Source: Branchiostoma floridae
Taxonomy: Eukaryota > Chordata > Leptocardii > Amphioxiformes > Branchiostomatidae
NCBI RefSeq assembly: GCF_000003815.2
Contig: NC_049980.1
Location: 33,646,792 to 33,710,791 of the forward strand
Direction: 5' to 3'
DNA length: 64,000 nt
Positions 52,954 to 63,320 of this stretch are shown here, piece by piece; the stretch's first letter is position 1, and each line of letters opens with the position of its first letter. The position numbers were made by a program, and so were the translations under genes. The notes below the pieces were generated by a model. That model did no database searches. It was given only the letters and a program-made list of their open reading frames with translations, and had not been told where the DNA came from.

Positions 52954-53635
52954 ACTGTTGTAGTTGTCCTGGGTTGGGCGGTACACATTTGGCAGACTTG
53001 TAGGTGGTTAGTGGAAGACTGATAAGTATTTCGAGCCCTGACTGTTATAGTTGTCCTGGGTTGGGCGGTACAAGTTTGGCAGACTTGGAGGCGGTTAGTG
53101 GAATACTGATAAGTATTTCGAGCCCTGACTGTTGTAGTTGTCCTGGGTTGGGCGGTACAAGTTTGGCAGACTTGGAGGCGGTTAGTGGAATACTGATAAG
53201 TATTTCGAGCCCTGACTGTTATAGTTGTCCTGGGTTGGGCGGTACAAGTTTGGCAGACTTGGAGGCGGTTAGTGGAATACTGATAAGTATTTCGAGCCCT
53301 GACTGTTGTAGTTGTCCTGGGTTGGGCGGTACAAGTTTGGCAGACTTGGAGGCGGTTAGTGGAATACTGATAAGTATTTCGAGCCCTGACTGTTTAAGTT
53401 GTCCTGGGTTGGGCGGTACAAGTTTGGCAGACTTGGAGGCGGTTAGTGGAATACTGATAACTATTTCGAGCCCTGACTGTTGTAGTTGTCCTGGGTTGGG
53501 CGGAACAAGTTTGGCAGACTTGGAGGCGGTTAGTGGAATACTGATAAGTATTTCGAGCCCTGACTGTTGTAGTTGTCCTGGGTTGGGCGGTACAAGTTTG
53601 GCAGACTTGTAGGTGGTTAGTGGAATATTGACCAG
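52938..53635. repeat. 87-bp tandem array (about eight units) seeded by a MITE end
   Basis: (T/G)AGCCCTGACTGTT anchors at 52946, 53033, 53120, 53207, 53294, 53381, 53468 and 53555, exactly 87 bp apart. Each unit contains the last ~18 bp of the MITE (AAGTATTTCGAGCCCTG) plus ~69 bp of flank. Unit 1 uses the MITE's own right end. First and last units share TTGTAGGTGGTTAG where inner ones have TTGGAGGCGGTTAG. Since 87 is 29 codons, both strands stay open through the array (about 200 codons each). These frames are not genes. Confidence 0.97.
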
Positions 53636-53887
53636 GCCTGCTGTCATCAGCGCGCAGCAGCTATACCTGTCAGTCCTCCTGGAATCACCCATCCAGAAAC
53701 ATGGGGTAATTAACCTTGTCCTGGGTAAGTAGGAAACATTAGGGTGATCAGAGGGTTGGGAGCCTGTGGGACGTCTCACCAACACCTCAGTGGGATCCAG
53801 TAAAGCACTGGCTGGGGGTGTAAATCAGTGGTGGGGACATGGTACTGCAGCGGGGATGGAAATTACCAACCTAGGATTGTGGATTGA
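53636..53887. other. No gene seen
   Basis: Unique sequence before the LINE fragment. Confidence 0.4.
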
Positions 53888-54152
53888 CCGAGTTACCAAC
53901 CTAGGATTGATGTGTTCAAAAATTCGTATTTTCCCAGAACTATCGTAGAGTGGAACTTGTTATCACCAAGCACAGTAGGGGCATCTTCTCTGGATAGTTT
54001 TAAAGAACGCTTGCAGATAGATGTGCAAAAGTTAGGTGTGACGGATCGTTCAGTGTAATATAACCAGCTGCTGCTGCACCGCGTGCCTGCGAAGCTGGTG
54101 TGTTACGCCGAAGGGCGGTTATACCGGCTATATAGATACAGATACAGATACA
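53888..54152 (+). pseudogene. LINE fragment: RT ORF C-terminus, 3' UTR and (ATACAG) tail
   Basis: The plus frame from 53888 to the stop at 54056-54058 ends with NSYFPRTIVEWNLLSPSTVG followed by ASSLDSFKERLQ. This is the hallmark C-terminal segment of CR1/L2-type reverse-transcriptase proteins (F-P-R-T-I-x-x-W-N, then S-L-D-S-F-K). A stop just upstream (53885) and lack of the RT domain show 5' truncation. The 3' UTR (CTGCGAAGCTGGTGTGTTAC, CCGAAGGGCGGTTATACC) ends in ATACAGATACAGATACAG. A second copy of this 3' end is at 45741-45826. Confidence 0.88.
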
Positions 54153-55469
54153 GAAATACTGGGGGCATGTGGGCCAGAGACTGTGTAAAGAAGGTGTAGA
54201 GGATGAATACCATTTCAAAGAATGTCACAATGGTCTTTTTTATAGCCGTTGAAAAGATGAGGTCAAAGGACTCCAACTCCAATAAAAACCATCTATATAT
54301 GAAAGAAAACTCACCTTTGGCCCCAGCATTCTTCTGTATCCATCCACACAACTCAAATCTGTCCTTACGTCAACTAAACTGCTGAACTGAACAAATTTTT
54401 ACCAATATTTTTACCAAGAATTTTTATTCATTAGTTTTATGCTTTGGATTAAAACTTTTTTCTATACCGCTAAATCTTTAGGTTAGGTTCAACCCTAGAT
54501 AAGGACTTATGTCAATTGGAACTGCACTCTGCTTTCGGAAGAGACGTAAAAGTGGGTTTCCATTCTCAATGAAGTGCCTCAAGTACACTAATTTTGACTA
54601 AAGGAGAAAGGTGGCAAACCCTATAGAAATGTACCCTAATACTGAAACAGCAGGGCTAAAACTTGCGGCCCTATGTGTTGCAAGCATTTGAACGAAACAA
54701 CAAAAGAAGGCACCAGTGTACCTACTTTTCCTCAAAGCGAATTTCGAGCCCCGATCTCGGAGACCACCCGGAGAAATGTATACTTCAGTTCCACACAACA
54801 ACGTTAAGCCTTAGGAGAATCCTGGTTGTACAGAACACAGCAATGTCAATGGCAGAGTTTAATGTAAACATCGAAGTGCACCCATTTGTACTCCGGTAAT
54901 CCAGGCCCTACAGACCGGTCCGGTGTGTACGTTAGGGCTCTCGCTGTTGCTATGCAACCGGTTACAGACACGTTCACTCATGGGGAAGCAATGATGGGAT
55001 AAACAGTTTGGTGTAACTGTAAGACAACAACGGGCACGACACTTCTGGATGTTGATAGAATATCTCTTCAGGAATTCGATGTAACATTGGCTTAAGTGAT
55101 AACTAAATTTGAAATCCCATTTTTAATTGGGGTATAACAAAATCAAAAAAAGAAGGAAAACTAGACAAGAGAGACAAGAGTTTTTTTCACTGTTGTAATT
55201 TTTTTGTTACATTTCAAAGAACATGCAAGGTACACCCAAGTGTGTAGGGGCAGTGCACATCTCAATTTCTATAGCCCTCGGGCCACACATACCACAACAC
55301 AAGGGGGGATAGTTCATTGGTAGTGGGGTGTGTACTAACTGTTACCATAGTCATTGTCACAAGAGCTGAGTGCTAAGCAGAGAAAACAGTCTTTGATATA
55401 CGCAAGGCAAACCCTTTACCCCCTAGACTTTTCACTGGTTAACTCGAGCAGGTAGTGAGGACATATTTT
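54153..55469. other. No gene seen; weak RFX-like site
   Basis: Unique sequence. GTTGCTATGCAAC at 54946-54958 resembles an X-box with two mismatches and a shorter spacer. No domain-bearing frame. Confidence 0.4.
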
Positions 55470-55940
55470 GATTGGCTATAGCTATTAGGTACAGGAATAT
55501 TTAGTATATACTGTATCACTCAGTCACTCCTTGTTATGAGTATATGAAATTGGTAGTGATGTGCTTTCAGTTGCCATAGTCTTCCTCTCAAGAGAAGAGA
55601 AAGCAGTTACATCCTCACCCTCCCATGCTGCTTTAATGGTAAATTCAAGCTGGTAGAAGCTCATACAGTGGAAGCCGCTTAATTGCACACCCAATTTACC
55701 AGAGAATCCCGTGCAATTATCCGGCGTGTGCGATAATGCGAAGTTACCCAGTTGGACCGCACCGCCACGGGATTTAGGGATTCCGTGCAATTGACCGAAA
55801 TGTGCGTTTATCCGACGTGCAATTAACTGGCTTCCACTGTATTTCTATTGCCGTATTGGCTATATCTGAAAAGAACAGGAATACAGTGTATTTAGCATAT
55901 CAGTCAATCACTTCTAGTTGTGAGTATATGAAAACTTCAG
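55470..55940. repeat. ~80-bp direct duplication flanking a MITE
   Basis: ATTGGCTATA(G/T), ACAGGAATA, CAGTCA and TGAGTATATGAAA occur in the same order at about 55470-55560 and 55853-55935, with the 174-bp MITE between them. Confidence 0.65.
55666..55839. mobile_element. 174-bp TA-flanked MITE (pogo/Tc1-mariner type)
   Basis: The ends are CAGTGGAAGCCGCTTAATTG and, inward from the right, CAGTGGAAGCCAGTTAATTG, each followed by CAC (21 of 23 match). TA lies on both sides (55664-55665 and 55840-55841). CAGTGG ends with TA TSDs fit pogo/Tigger-like transposases. The minus frame 55524-55790 runs across it and is not a gene. Confidence 0.92.
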
Positions 55941-57279
55941 TCTTACATAGCTTTTACTGTACAGAAATGTTGTGCTACGCTATTTACAAAGGTAGTTAAC
56001 TGGATATGCAAAGCAGACAGCTACATGTATGTATATCAGACTCTTCCTTGTGGTCTGTCACTAATTAAGTTAATGAGGTTATCTTAATTGTTACAGGTGC
56101 AGCAGAGATTCTGGCAGAGTTGAATGATTTTCACTCGCTTCGGATGATTGGCAGTTCCTTCGGATGATTGACACCCCCTTCGGAGGGACCACCTCGACCT
56201 AGTGCTTCCTTGCATAAAGCGAGGGGTAGGTGAAGTTTGTTTGTTTATAAGTTTTTTGTTTGTTTGTTTGTTTGTTTTTTGTACTAGAGCCAGAAAGCAT
56301 CATGGAGGAGACAGAAATGTTGGCAAAATTTCTATACTCGGTCACAGAAGCTGGTTTTGTCTGTTGTCATCTTACGGCACAGTCAAATTCATCAATGTGA
56401 TATGATTTTGGTATTGTGGGATCTCCAACCTAGTCACGACAGACCCAACCGAGGACAGCCTCTTTCATAAGGAAGCTGCTGCATTTTGTACGACACTTGC
56501 ACTACTATCCAAAGAATGCTGACAGTTTGCAAGCATACTACGATCGTAAGACAAATTTGACCAGGTCCAATGTTTTTTAGATAGGCAGGTATGGTTTGAT
56601 TAATTCCTACATTTCTCCTCCATGGTGCTTACTGGCTTATTGGTCAATGGTTATAATTTTTGAGACTACAAGACTGGGATGTGCCACTGAGGAGATATGT
56701 ACTAGAAAAGGTTTAAAATGGGTGACTTGTACTTAGGTGCTAAATCCCATCTTCAGTACCTTAGATGTGAGATGTCAAAAAGTTCAAGGTGGTTGGTCTG
56801 AACTTGAGTTTGTATGATGTTTTTATTTAATTTGGCCTTTTTACCCCTTAAAAAATCAATTAGAAAACCCTATTAGGGACAGGAAATATTCTTATTCCGG
56901 GTTGTAAGAAGTTATCCCCATATTGGTAACAGATATTGGCACTTATATGAAAAGTATTTAGAAAATGTAAGGAAGGAAAAGGGAGAATTGATAGAAAATT
57001 TGTGTTTCAGTACCTTGACTGCAAACCTTTCTAACAAGCTATTAAAAAGTCAGGTTCAAGTCTCCTATTGGCACCTCCTAGTCGTGTTGCTTGCACTTAA
57101 AACTGTTTGTTTAATAAAAGTCGATACGATCCCTGTACAAATATTGACCAACACGCCAACATTATATTTTCCCTGCGCATGAAAGTTATTAAACTGTACC
57201 AATTAAGTGTACAATGGTTTGACTTGGGTTTTGACACCTGTCAAAGCAACATGGATTACATGGGATTCTGTAAATGTCA
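55941..57279. other. No gene seen; GTTT microsatellite
   Basis: (GTTT)n at about 56237-56281. CTTCGGATGATTG is repeated at about 56139-56171. The rest is AT-rich and unique. Confidence 0.45.
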
Positions 57280-58078
57280 CATTTTCTATGTCAAAGCATG
57301 AAACACTTGTAAACCTTTTTTTCATGTTTGTGTTTTAGTCACCAGTTCAGTGACTATCAAGTTGATTTGACAGAATCAAACCCCAAGTCTTGTCTTTTGA
57401 TTTTATACGTCTGCAATAAAATGGCCTGAAACTGTCCAGTAACATTTACGAAGCAAAATGCGACGTTTCGCCCAGCATTCAGCGCGCAAGAAAGCACGTT
57501 CATCTTGTTTTATTTACTTCTTCTTGAAACAGTTGATGAAAACTTGAATGAAGTCCAACTTCAAAGTTAAACTCTGTCAATGAATCCCAGATCCACTGTT
57601 GTTATCAATGATTTTGACACCGTCCCTACACAATGATTTGTTGTCAATCGGATGAGGCCACCCAATACCAGCTACACATTTTCTATGTCAAAACATGAAA
57701 CACTTTTAAACCTTTTACTTTTTTGTGTTTTAGTCACGAGTTCAGTGACTATCAAGTTGATTTGACAGAATCAAAGCCCAAGTCTTGTCTTTTGATTTTA
57801 TACGTCTGCAATAAAATGGCCCGAAACTGTCCAGTATTATTTACGAAGCAAAATGCGATGTTTTGCCCAGCATTCAGCGCACAAGAAAGTGCGTTCATCT
57901 TGTTTTCTTTACTTCTTCTTGCAACATTTGATAAAAAACTTGAATGAACACGTCCAAATTCAAAGTTAAACTCTGTCAATAAATCCCAGATCCACTGTTG
58001 TTGTCAAAGACTTTGACCCCATCCCTACACCATGATCTGTTGACAATCGGATGAGGCCACCCAATACCAGCTATATAT
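57280..58078. repeat. 395-bp direct duplication with CpG decay
   Basis: GTTGATTTGACAGAATCAAA starts at 57361 and 57756. Similarity covers the whole ~395 bp, from TTTCTATGTCAAA(G/A)CATGAA to CACCCAATACCAGCTA. In the middle stretch (GCGACGTTTCGCCC versus GCGATGTTTTGCCC, and so on) the differences are mostly at CpG sites. The frames in the two copies are not maintained. Confidence 0.93.
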
Positions 58079-58423
58079 GATTTGCTATGAGAAGCTGCTT
58101 GAATGACATGCCAACGAGTACTGAACATAACACGCCTAGACTCATGTCCAACATACCACGTGTCAAAGTTTGGACGCCCGTCCTAAATTGGGACATATCC
58201 CCTCTATATCGAGCGATATTTCAGAGAAAGGTGTACCCAAATGTAGCGGGGGCAGAAATTCTGGCGTGCCAGTAGTGACACGGATTTCCCCCATGGGAGT
58301 ACGTTTCACGTCGCATGATGTGTCGCACAGAAACGAAAATATCACATCACAGACAGACATACACCCTACCCGCTCAATCACACTCGCTTGTTTGTTGTCT
58401 GACTTAATACCACGTCCTCAGAC

Positions 58424-58777
58424 CAGGGTTCTAGCCAGGATTTCATTTTAGTGTAGTGGGAATGACATGGGAGTGAAGCGACCAATCAGGAGATTGGTGT
58501 CTTGGCCCTTCCATGGTGAGATTTTGAAAATGTAGAGTTAAAAGTTGGCACTCTGTTAACATCACATGTAATTTGAAGGATTTTTTGGTCAGTTTTGAAT
58601 GGCGTATCATCATTTTTTTATTGTTCACACATTGATTAGACATTGTTGAACGAGCAAATGATAGCAAAGCACCACTACACTAGTTGAAAATTAGTGCAGT
58701 GGCCCTTATTTCAGCATATAGGTCACAAATTTTAGCGTAGTGGCCCACTACACTAAAATGCGCTACCTAGAACCCTG
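58424..58777. mobile_element. 354-bp MITE, CAGGGTTCTAGCCAGG ends
   Basis: The left end is CAGGGTTCTAGCCAGG and the right end is CTACCTAGAACCCTG. Internal words AGTGTAGTGG and CCACTACACTA are inverted near the two ends. It sits between two ~70-bp direct repeats (about 58347-58418 and 58783-58850). No short TSD is evident. A relic is at 23745-23956 and a lone end at 50517-50529. Confidence 0.82.
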
Positions 58778-58850
58778 TTGAACACAGACATCCACCCTAC
58801 CCGCTCACTCACACTCGTCTGTTTGTTGTCTGGTTTAATACCACATCCCA

Positions 58851-59745
58851 GCCTGATCCTAACCTAAGAAATGCACAAGTCCAGATGTGTGTACTGGATG
58901 GGATGCATACCTGCCATCAGTGAGGGATGAATCCCCTTATGTTGGAGTGTGTTGGAGGATGCGACCAATGCGAGCTATTCATCCTGAGTAATTGGGGAGA
59001 GATCTCGATCGTTAGTCGTGCGAACGTTAGACACCGCACGGATCTAGAACATCCTGGAGGCTTGCCAGGTGTATATGGAGAACTGAACTGCACTGAATCA
59101 GTGGGGAAACAAGCAAACAGTTTGTGCCCATATTACTTCAGAATGATTTATGATGTCGTTTAGAGCTATTTTCAGAGCAAATATATATATTTTTGGCTCC
59201 CTGGTATTAAAAACAAATGACCTAAAATTTTGGTATGGGAGTTGTCTGGGAAAGTCCAATTTATAACTCCTATTAGTTACATGTAGACGTGTACTGTACT
59301 AAGCTTTTATTCAATACAAAACATTTAGTGATATCTAAAGCTGGGGACAGCCCTGTGCACCACACAAGAAAAGTAGAAGGAAGTTTGTCCAGGTTTTGTT
59401 TCATTTTTTTTTTTTGCATGATAGTTTGTGTTAGATGTGAAAATGATAATGCAAGAAGCTGAAAAGCAGCAAAAAACTCAGAAAGACCAGGTGACCTGAC
59501 CTATCCATGTTCAAAGTAGACATATAGGATATTGCAACAGACCTGACATAGCAAGAAAAACAAGACCATACCTGTAGTATGTCCAAGACAAAAGATGTAG
59601 AAATTGAACATTCTCCTGCAGTACCAAGGAAAGATGCGAGGATGCCAAAAATTTGCGTTGACCTTCATCTTCCCAAGACTTACCCACACACCAAATGCCA
59701 TCACAATATATCAAGGAGTTCTTCTGATATGCTGACCACAAACAT
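58851..59745. other. No gene seen
   Basis: Unique sequence apart from the isolated MITE terminus CTGGGGACAGCCCTG at 59341-59355 and a poly-T run near 59406. Confidence 0.45.
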
Positions 59746-59771
59746 GCACACACACACACACACACACATAC

Positions 59772-59809
<38 letters not shown>
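59746..59809. repeat. (CA)n microsatellite
   Basis: CA dinucleotide run with a few interspersed TACACA steps. Open frames on both strands across it (histidine/threonine on plus, cysteine/valine on minus) are low-complexity artefacts. Confidence 0.98.
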
Positions 59810-60928
59810 GCAGATAGTCAGACAGACCCAAAACAGTACCTCCATTTTCATGTAGGTAACAACTGCATCTGCGAGTTGCATGCCACTGACACTGGACATG
59901 CATGAACCCATGTGGAAAACCCTGTTGACATTTTGCCCATGTGTGACCAAGCTCTCTCCATGTGTGACCAGGGATGTTTTGTCTCACAAGTCCAAGTGTG
60001 GAAAGTGCCTCCAAGTCCGAATCAAATTAATTTTTTCTGCCATTTCCACCCTCTGTTTTCTCTGCCATGTGTGTGGGGTGGGGGTCTGCATGGTCCTTTG
60101 AGTACAGCGTAATCAGCTGAGTTAATTCCACTTAATTAGTAATTAATAAAACTTGTAACATATGTAACAGTGGGGTTCAAGCACTGCCAAACTGACCACA
60201 TGAAGCATAATCGATACATGCAAGAAAAAGCGCAATTGGCGCTGGAACTTAGCAATAAATCGCCAAATTTATTTACCTATTTCTGTATTCTTTCACCAGG
60301 GTAAGCTCCCATCAGTGACTAGCACTGCTTTTCAGGAACATACAAATAACACATACATACAATATAATACAATGTTTACATAGTACAACATATCACAAAA
60401 TAATTTGACTTCAAACGTGTTCACTGACTTTTAAGATTCAGCTCAGAGTGTTTATTGTACCCCCCCTCCCTCCATGCAGGCTCCCTATATATTATTAGTT
60501 TACCAGTTGTTGAGCCTCTAATATACAGCCATGTTGTGGCATGATGCGGTGTACGCAGACATGGTCATATTACACAAGTATTGTAAGCACGCACAAAAAC
60601 AGTGTCGCTTATTACACGAATAGATGGTTGCCATGCCTGGCATCGCTGCGATATCTGCGCCGGCTATCCGGCACAACTGTCCGGTAATAAAATCCCGTCC
60701 AACTCTAATCAAAACATGTCATTTGAGTAGATGTCTTGTAGGATTCCCGACGCAGGCGGCTGTAGATATGCCGTCGTGCAAGCTCCTTACGCCACCCCTG
60801 CCAGCATAGCCCGCATTGCAGGCATATTCGGAGCATTATGGGTGCTGAAACAGAATGGCTGGGCAGTTATGTGGCTAACCTGGGTGACAGACTCATGCGC
60901 TGCAAGATAACCGTTCGTCCAAGGAAGC
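59810..60928. other. No gene seen; LINE tail near 60.27-60.32 kb
   Basis: On the minus strand GAGCTTACCCTGGTGAAAG, then an AAATAGGTAAATAAAT tail (60268-60315), is a truncated LINE end related to 40720-40798. About 60620-60900 is CpG-richer and unique. Confidence 0.45.
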
Positions 60929-61174
60929 TAGCCTGATTAAAGCTCGCTTATAGCAGCCTTCCCAACATCCACCGGCCTCTGTGGGGAGGGGTCAGTTACA
61001 GCCTGATTAAATATTGCTTATAGCAGCTCGCCCAACATCCGCCGGCCTCTGTGGGGAGGGGTCAGTTACAGTCTGATTAAATCTCGCATGTAGCAGCCCG
61101 CCCAACATCCGCCGGCCTCTACGGGTAGGGTTCAGTTACAGCCCAGGACAGCAGAGGTTGTGTTACACAGACTA
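60929..61174. mobile_element. 246-bp micro-element, TAGCCTG...CAGACTA, perfect 9-bp TSD, internal triplication
   Basis: CAAGGAAGC lies on both sides (60920-60928 and 61175-61183). The 5' segment is present three times with an exact 70-bp period: C(C/T)TGATTAAA at 60932, 61002 and 61072, each followed by CCAACATCC(A/G)CCGGCCTCT. The sister copies at 20630 and 48135 have it once. The third unit then joins the common 3' part (ACAGCAGAG... to CAGACTA). Confidence 0.95.
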
Positions 61175-61235
61175 CAAGGAAGCCATGTGCCCCAGAAAAA
61201 TGATGCCACCATACCTCTTGCTTGGACTATAACTT

Positions 61236-61258
61236 GGGGGGTGGGGGTGGGGGTGGGG
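61236..61258 (+). other. G-quadruplex motif with single-T loops
   Basis: Four runs of at least four G are separated by single T bases (GGGGGGTGGGGGTGGGGG, then TGGGG). One-base loops favour a very stable parallel G-quadruplex. Confidence 0.9.
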
Positions 61259-62337
61259 AACAATATACTTTGGGAGTATTTAAGTTGGTCCTAGAGCCGT
61301 GAGCCGGTCTGTGTAGGCCCAGGAGGAAGTCTGACATTCAGGCTATCATCCAGCCACAGATCTACATTTATACTTGACAAACTAATTGTCGTTATTTGTA
61401 GGCTTTGGAAAAAGCCTAACACCCAGGCTATCATCCAGCCACAGATCTACATTTATACTAGACAAACTAACTGTTGTCATGCCTGTCATACAATCATAGA
61501 TACACATGCCCATCTGAATATGGGAAGTATGGCCGTGACAGAAGGTGAGGGTCGTAGTATTTATAGGGGATGGGTTCAGTATATATATATATGTGTGTGT
61601 ATACATGTATATATAAAGGTGTGAAGCATTCCCAAGATACTCCAGTCTGCATGTAGAACTAGAAGGCTGGAGGAATATCAGAGACGACAACCAAGCTCAC
61701 AAGCTGCTGGACTGAACAGTAGGAAGTACAAGGTAAGTGCAGGGGGGAACTTGAAAGTTTTACATTACAGTTTACAGTTTGCTATCAATTTCTTGTTAGC
61801 GAAACTGATGACAATGTCATGTCCCGATGGAGAGGTATCAAAAAACAACATTTGACAAGACATTAAATGATGTATTGAGTGAAGTTTGTTATGTACAGTA
61901 CAGTGATTATATTGGGCAACAATTGCATTGGTGACCATGTACATTTGTATGTGAAAGAGGGAGGAAGGGATGGAGGTAGGGAGGGAGGTACTGAGGAAAG
62001 GAGGGAGAGAGAGAGAGAGAGAGAAGGAGTTACATGTGTTAGTTTTGCCCATCATGACAGTATTTCACTGACATTTGTTGAAGTGTGATGTATGTTTGAG
62101 GTATGATAAATGGGGTTATATCATACCATATATGGCGGAGCTAAGATATTAGCCTCAGCAGAAAGAACCTCTGCTTGGAGAGTGCCCCCCTCCCACCCAC
62201 GAGAGGTATCAGTTGCTGTGTCCAGCCTCCATGGCATTTGTCCAAGCACCAGCCACATGTGGATCCAATATGCGCTCAGTTTACTCCTTTCACCGCACTG
62301 ATTCCACAAAGGTCTTCTTCCAGACCAGCGAGCTGCC
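61259..62337. other. No gene seen; TA/TG and GA simple repeats
   Basis: A CCAGGCTATCATCC...TTATACT tract is duplicated at about 61340 and 61412. A TATATATATATATGTGTGTG run lies at 61578-61600, and purine-rich GGGA then (GA)n runs at about 61955-62026. No coding signal. Confidence 0.5.
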
Positions 62338-63320
62338 AGAGTAGCCTGTCTGGCCACAACTCAGCAGTACTGAGGCAATGTCAAGTTATTACCGTGGTCT
62401 TAGGGAAAGAATTACAATAGTGAGAAGAAAAATGAGAAGAAAAATTGCTTGAAGACTCTAAACATTCAAAATAAGACATTATAGAGTAGCCTGCCTGGCC
62501 ACAACTCAGCGCTGAGGCAACATCAAGTTATTACTGTTGTTCTTAGAGAAAAAAATTTCTCAAGCACCGAGGATGAAAGTATGAAAATGAGAAGAAAAGT
62601 TGCATCTTGAAGACTCTAAACATTCAAAATAAGACATTATAGAGTAGCATGCCTGGTCACAACTCAGCACTGAGGCAACGTCAAGTCGTTACTGTTGTTC
62701 TTAGAGAGAAAAAAATATCAAGCGGTGAAGAAGAAAATGAGAAGAGAAATTGCATCTTGAAGACTCTAAACATTCAAAATAAAACATTATAGAGTAGCCT
62801 GCCTGGCCACAACTCAGCACTGAGGCAATGTCAAGTCATGACTGTTGTTCTTAGGGAAAGAATTACAATAGTGAGAAGAAAAATGAGAAAAAAAATTGCT
62901 TGTGAAGACTCTAAACATTCAAAATAAGACATTACAGAGTAGCCTGCCTGGTCACAACTCAGCGCTGAGGCAACGACAAGTCATTACTGTTGTTCGTAGA
63001 GAAAAGAATTTATCAAGCGCCGAAGATGAAAGTATGAAAATGAGAAGAAAAATTGCTTCTTGAAGACTGTAAAAATTCAAAATAAGACATTACAGAGTAG
63101 CCTGCCCGGACAGAACTCACCGCTGAGGCAACGTCAAGTTATTACTGTGGTTCGTAGAGAAAAGAAATTATCAAGCGGTGAAGATGAAAATGAGAAGAGA
63201 AATTGCATCTTGATGACTGTAAAAATTCAAAATAAGACACTACAGAGTAGCCTGCCCAGCTAGAACTCAGCGCTGAGGCAACGTCTAGTTATTACTGTGG
63301 TTTTCAGACATCTAATTAGC
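62338..63320. repeat. Trimeric higher-order tandem array, 453-bp period
   Basis: GTAGC(C/A)TG anchors at 62341, 62486, 62644, 62794, 62939, 63097 and 63247, with spacings 145, 158, 150, 145, 158, 150. Monomer types A (GGGAAAGAATTACAATAG), B (GATGAAAGTATGAAAATGAG) and C (TCAAGCGGTGAAGA) recur in the same order, so every monomer matches the one 453 bp away. The seventh monomer is partial. Non-coding. Confidence 0.96.

Noticed and set aside
53004-53785. 202-codon plus and 188-codon minus frames with 29-residue repeats
   Set aside because: An 87-bp unit keeps any open frame open on both strands. The sequence is a minisatellite seeded by a MITE end.
59511-60014. 167-codon minus frame rich in Cys and Val, and its plus-strand His/Thr counterpart
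   Set aside because: Translation of a CA microsatellite. No domain outside it.
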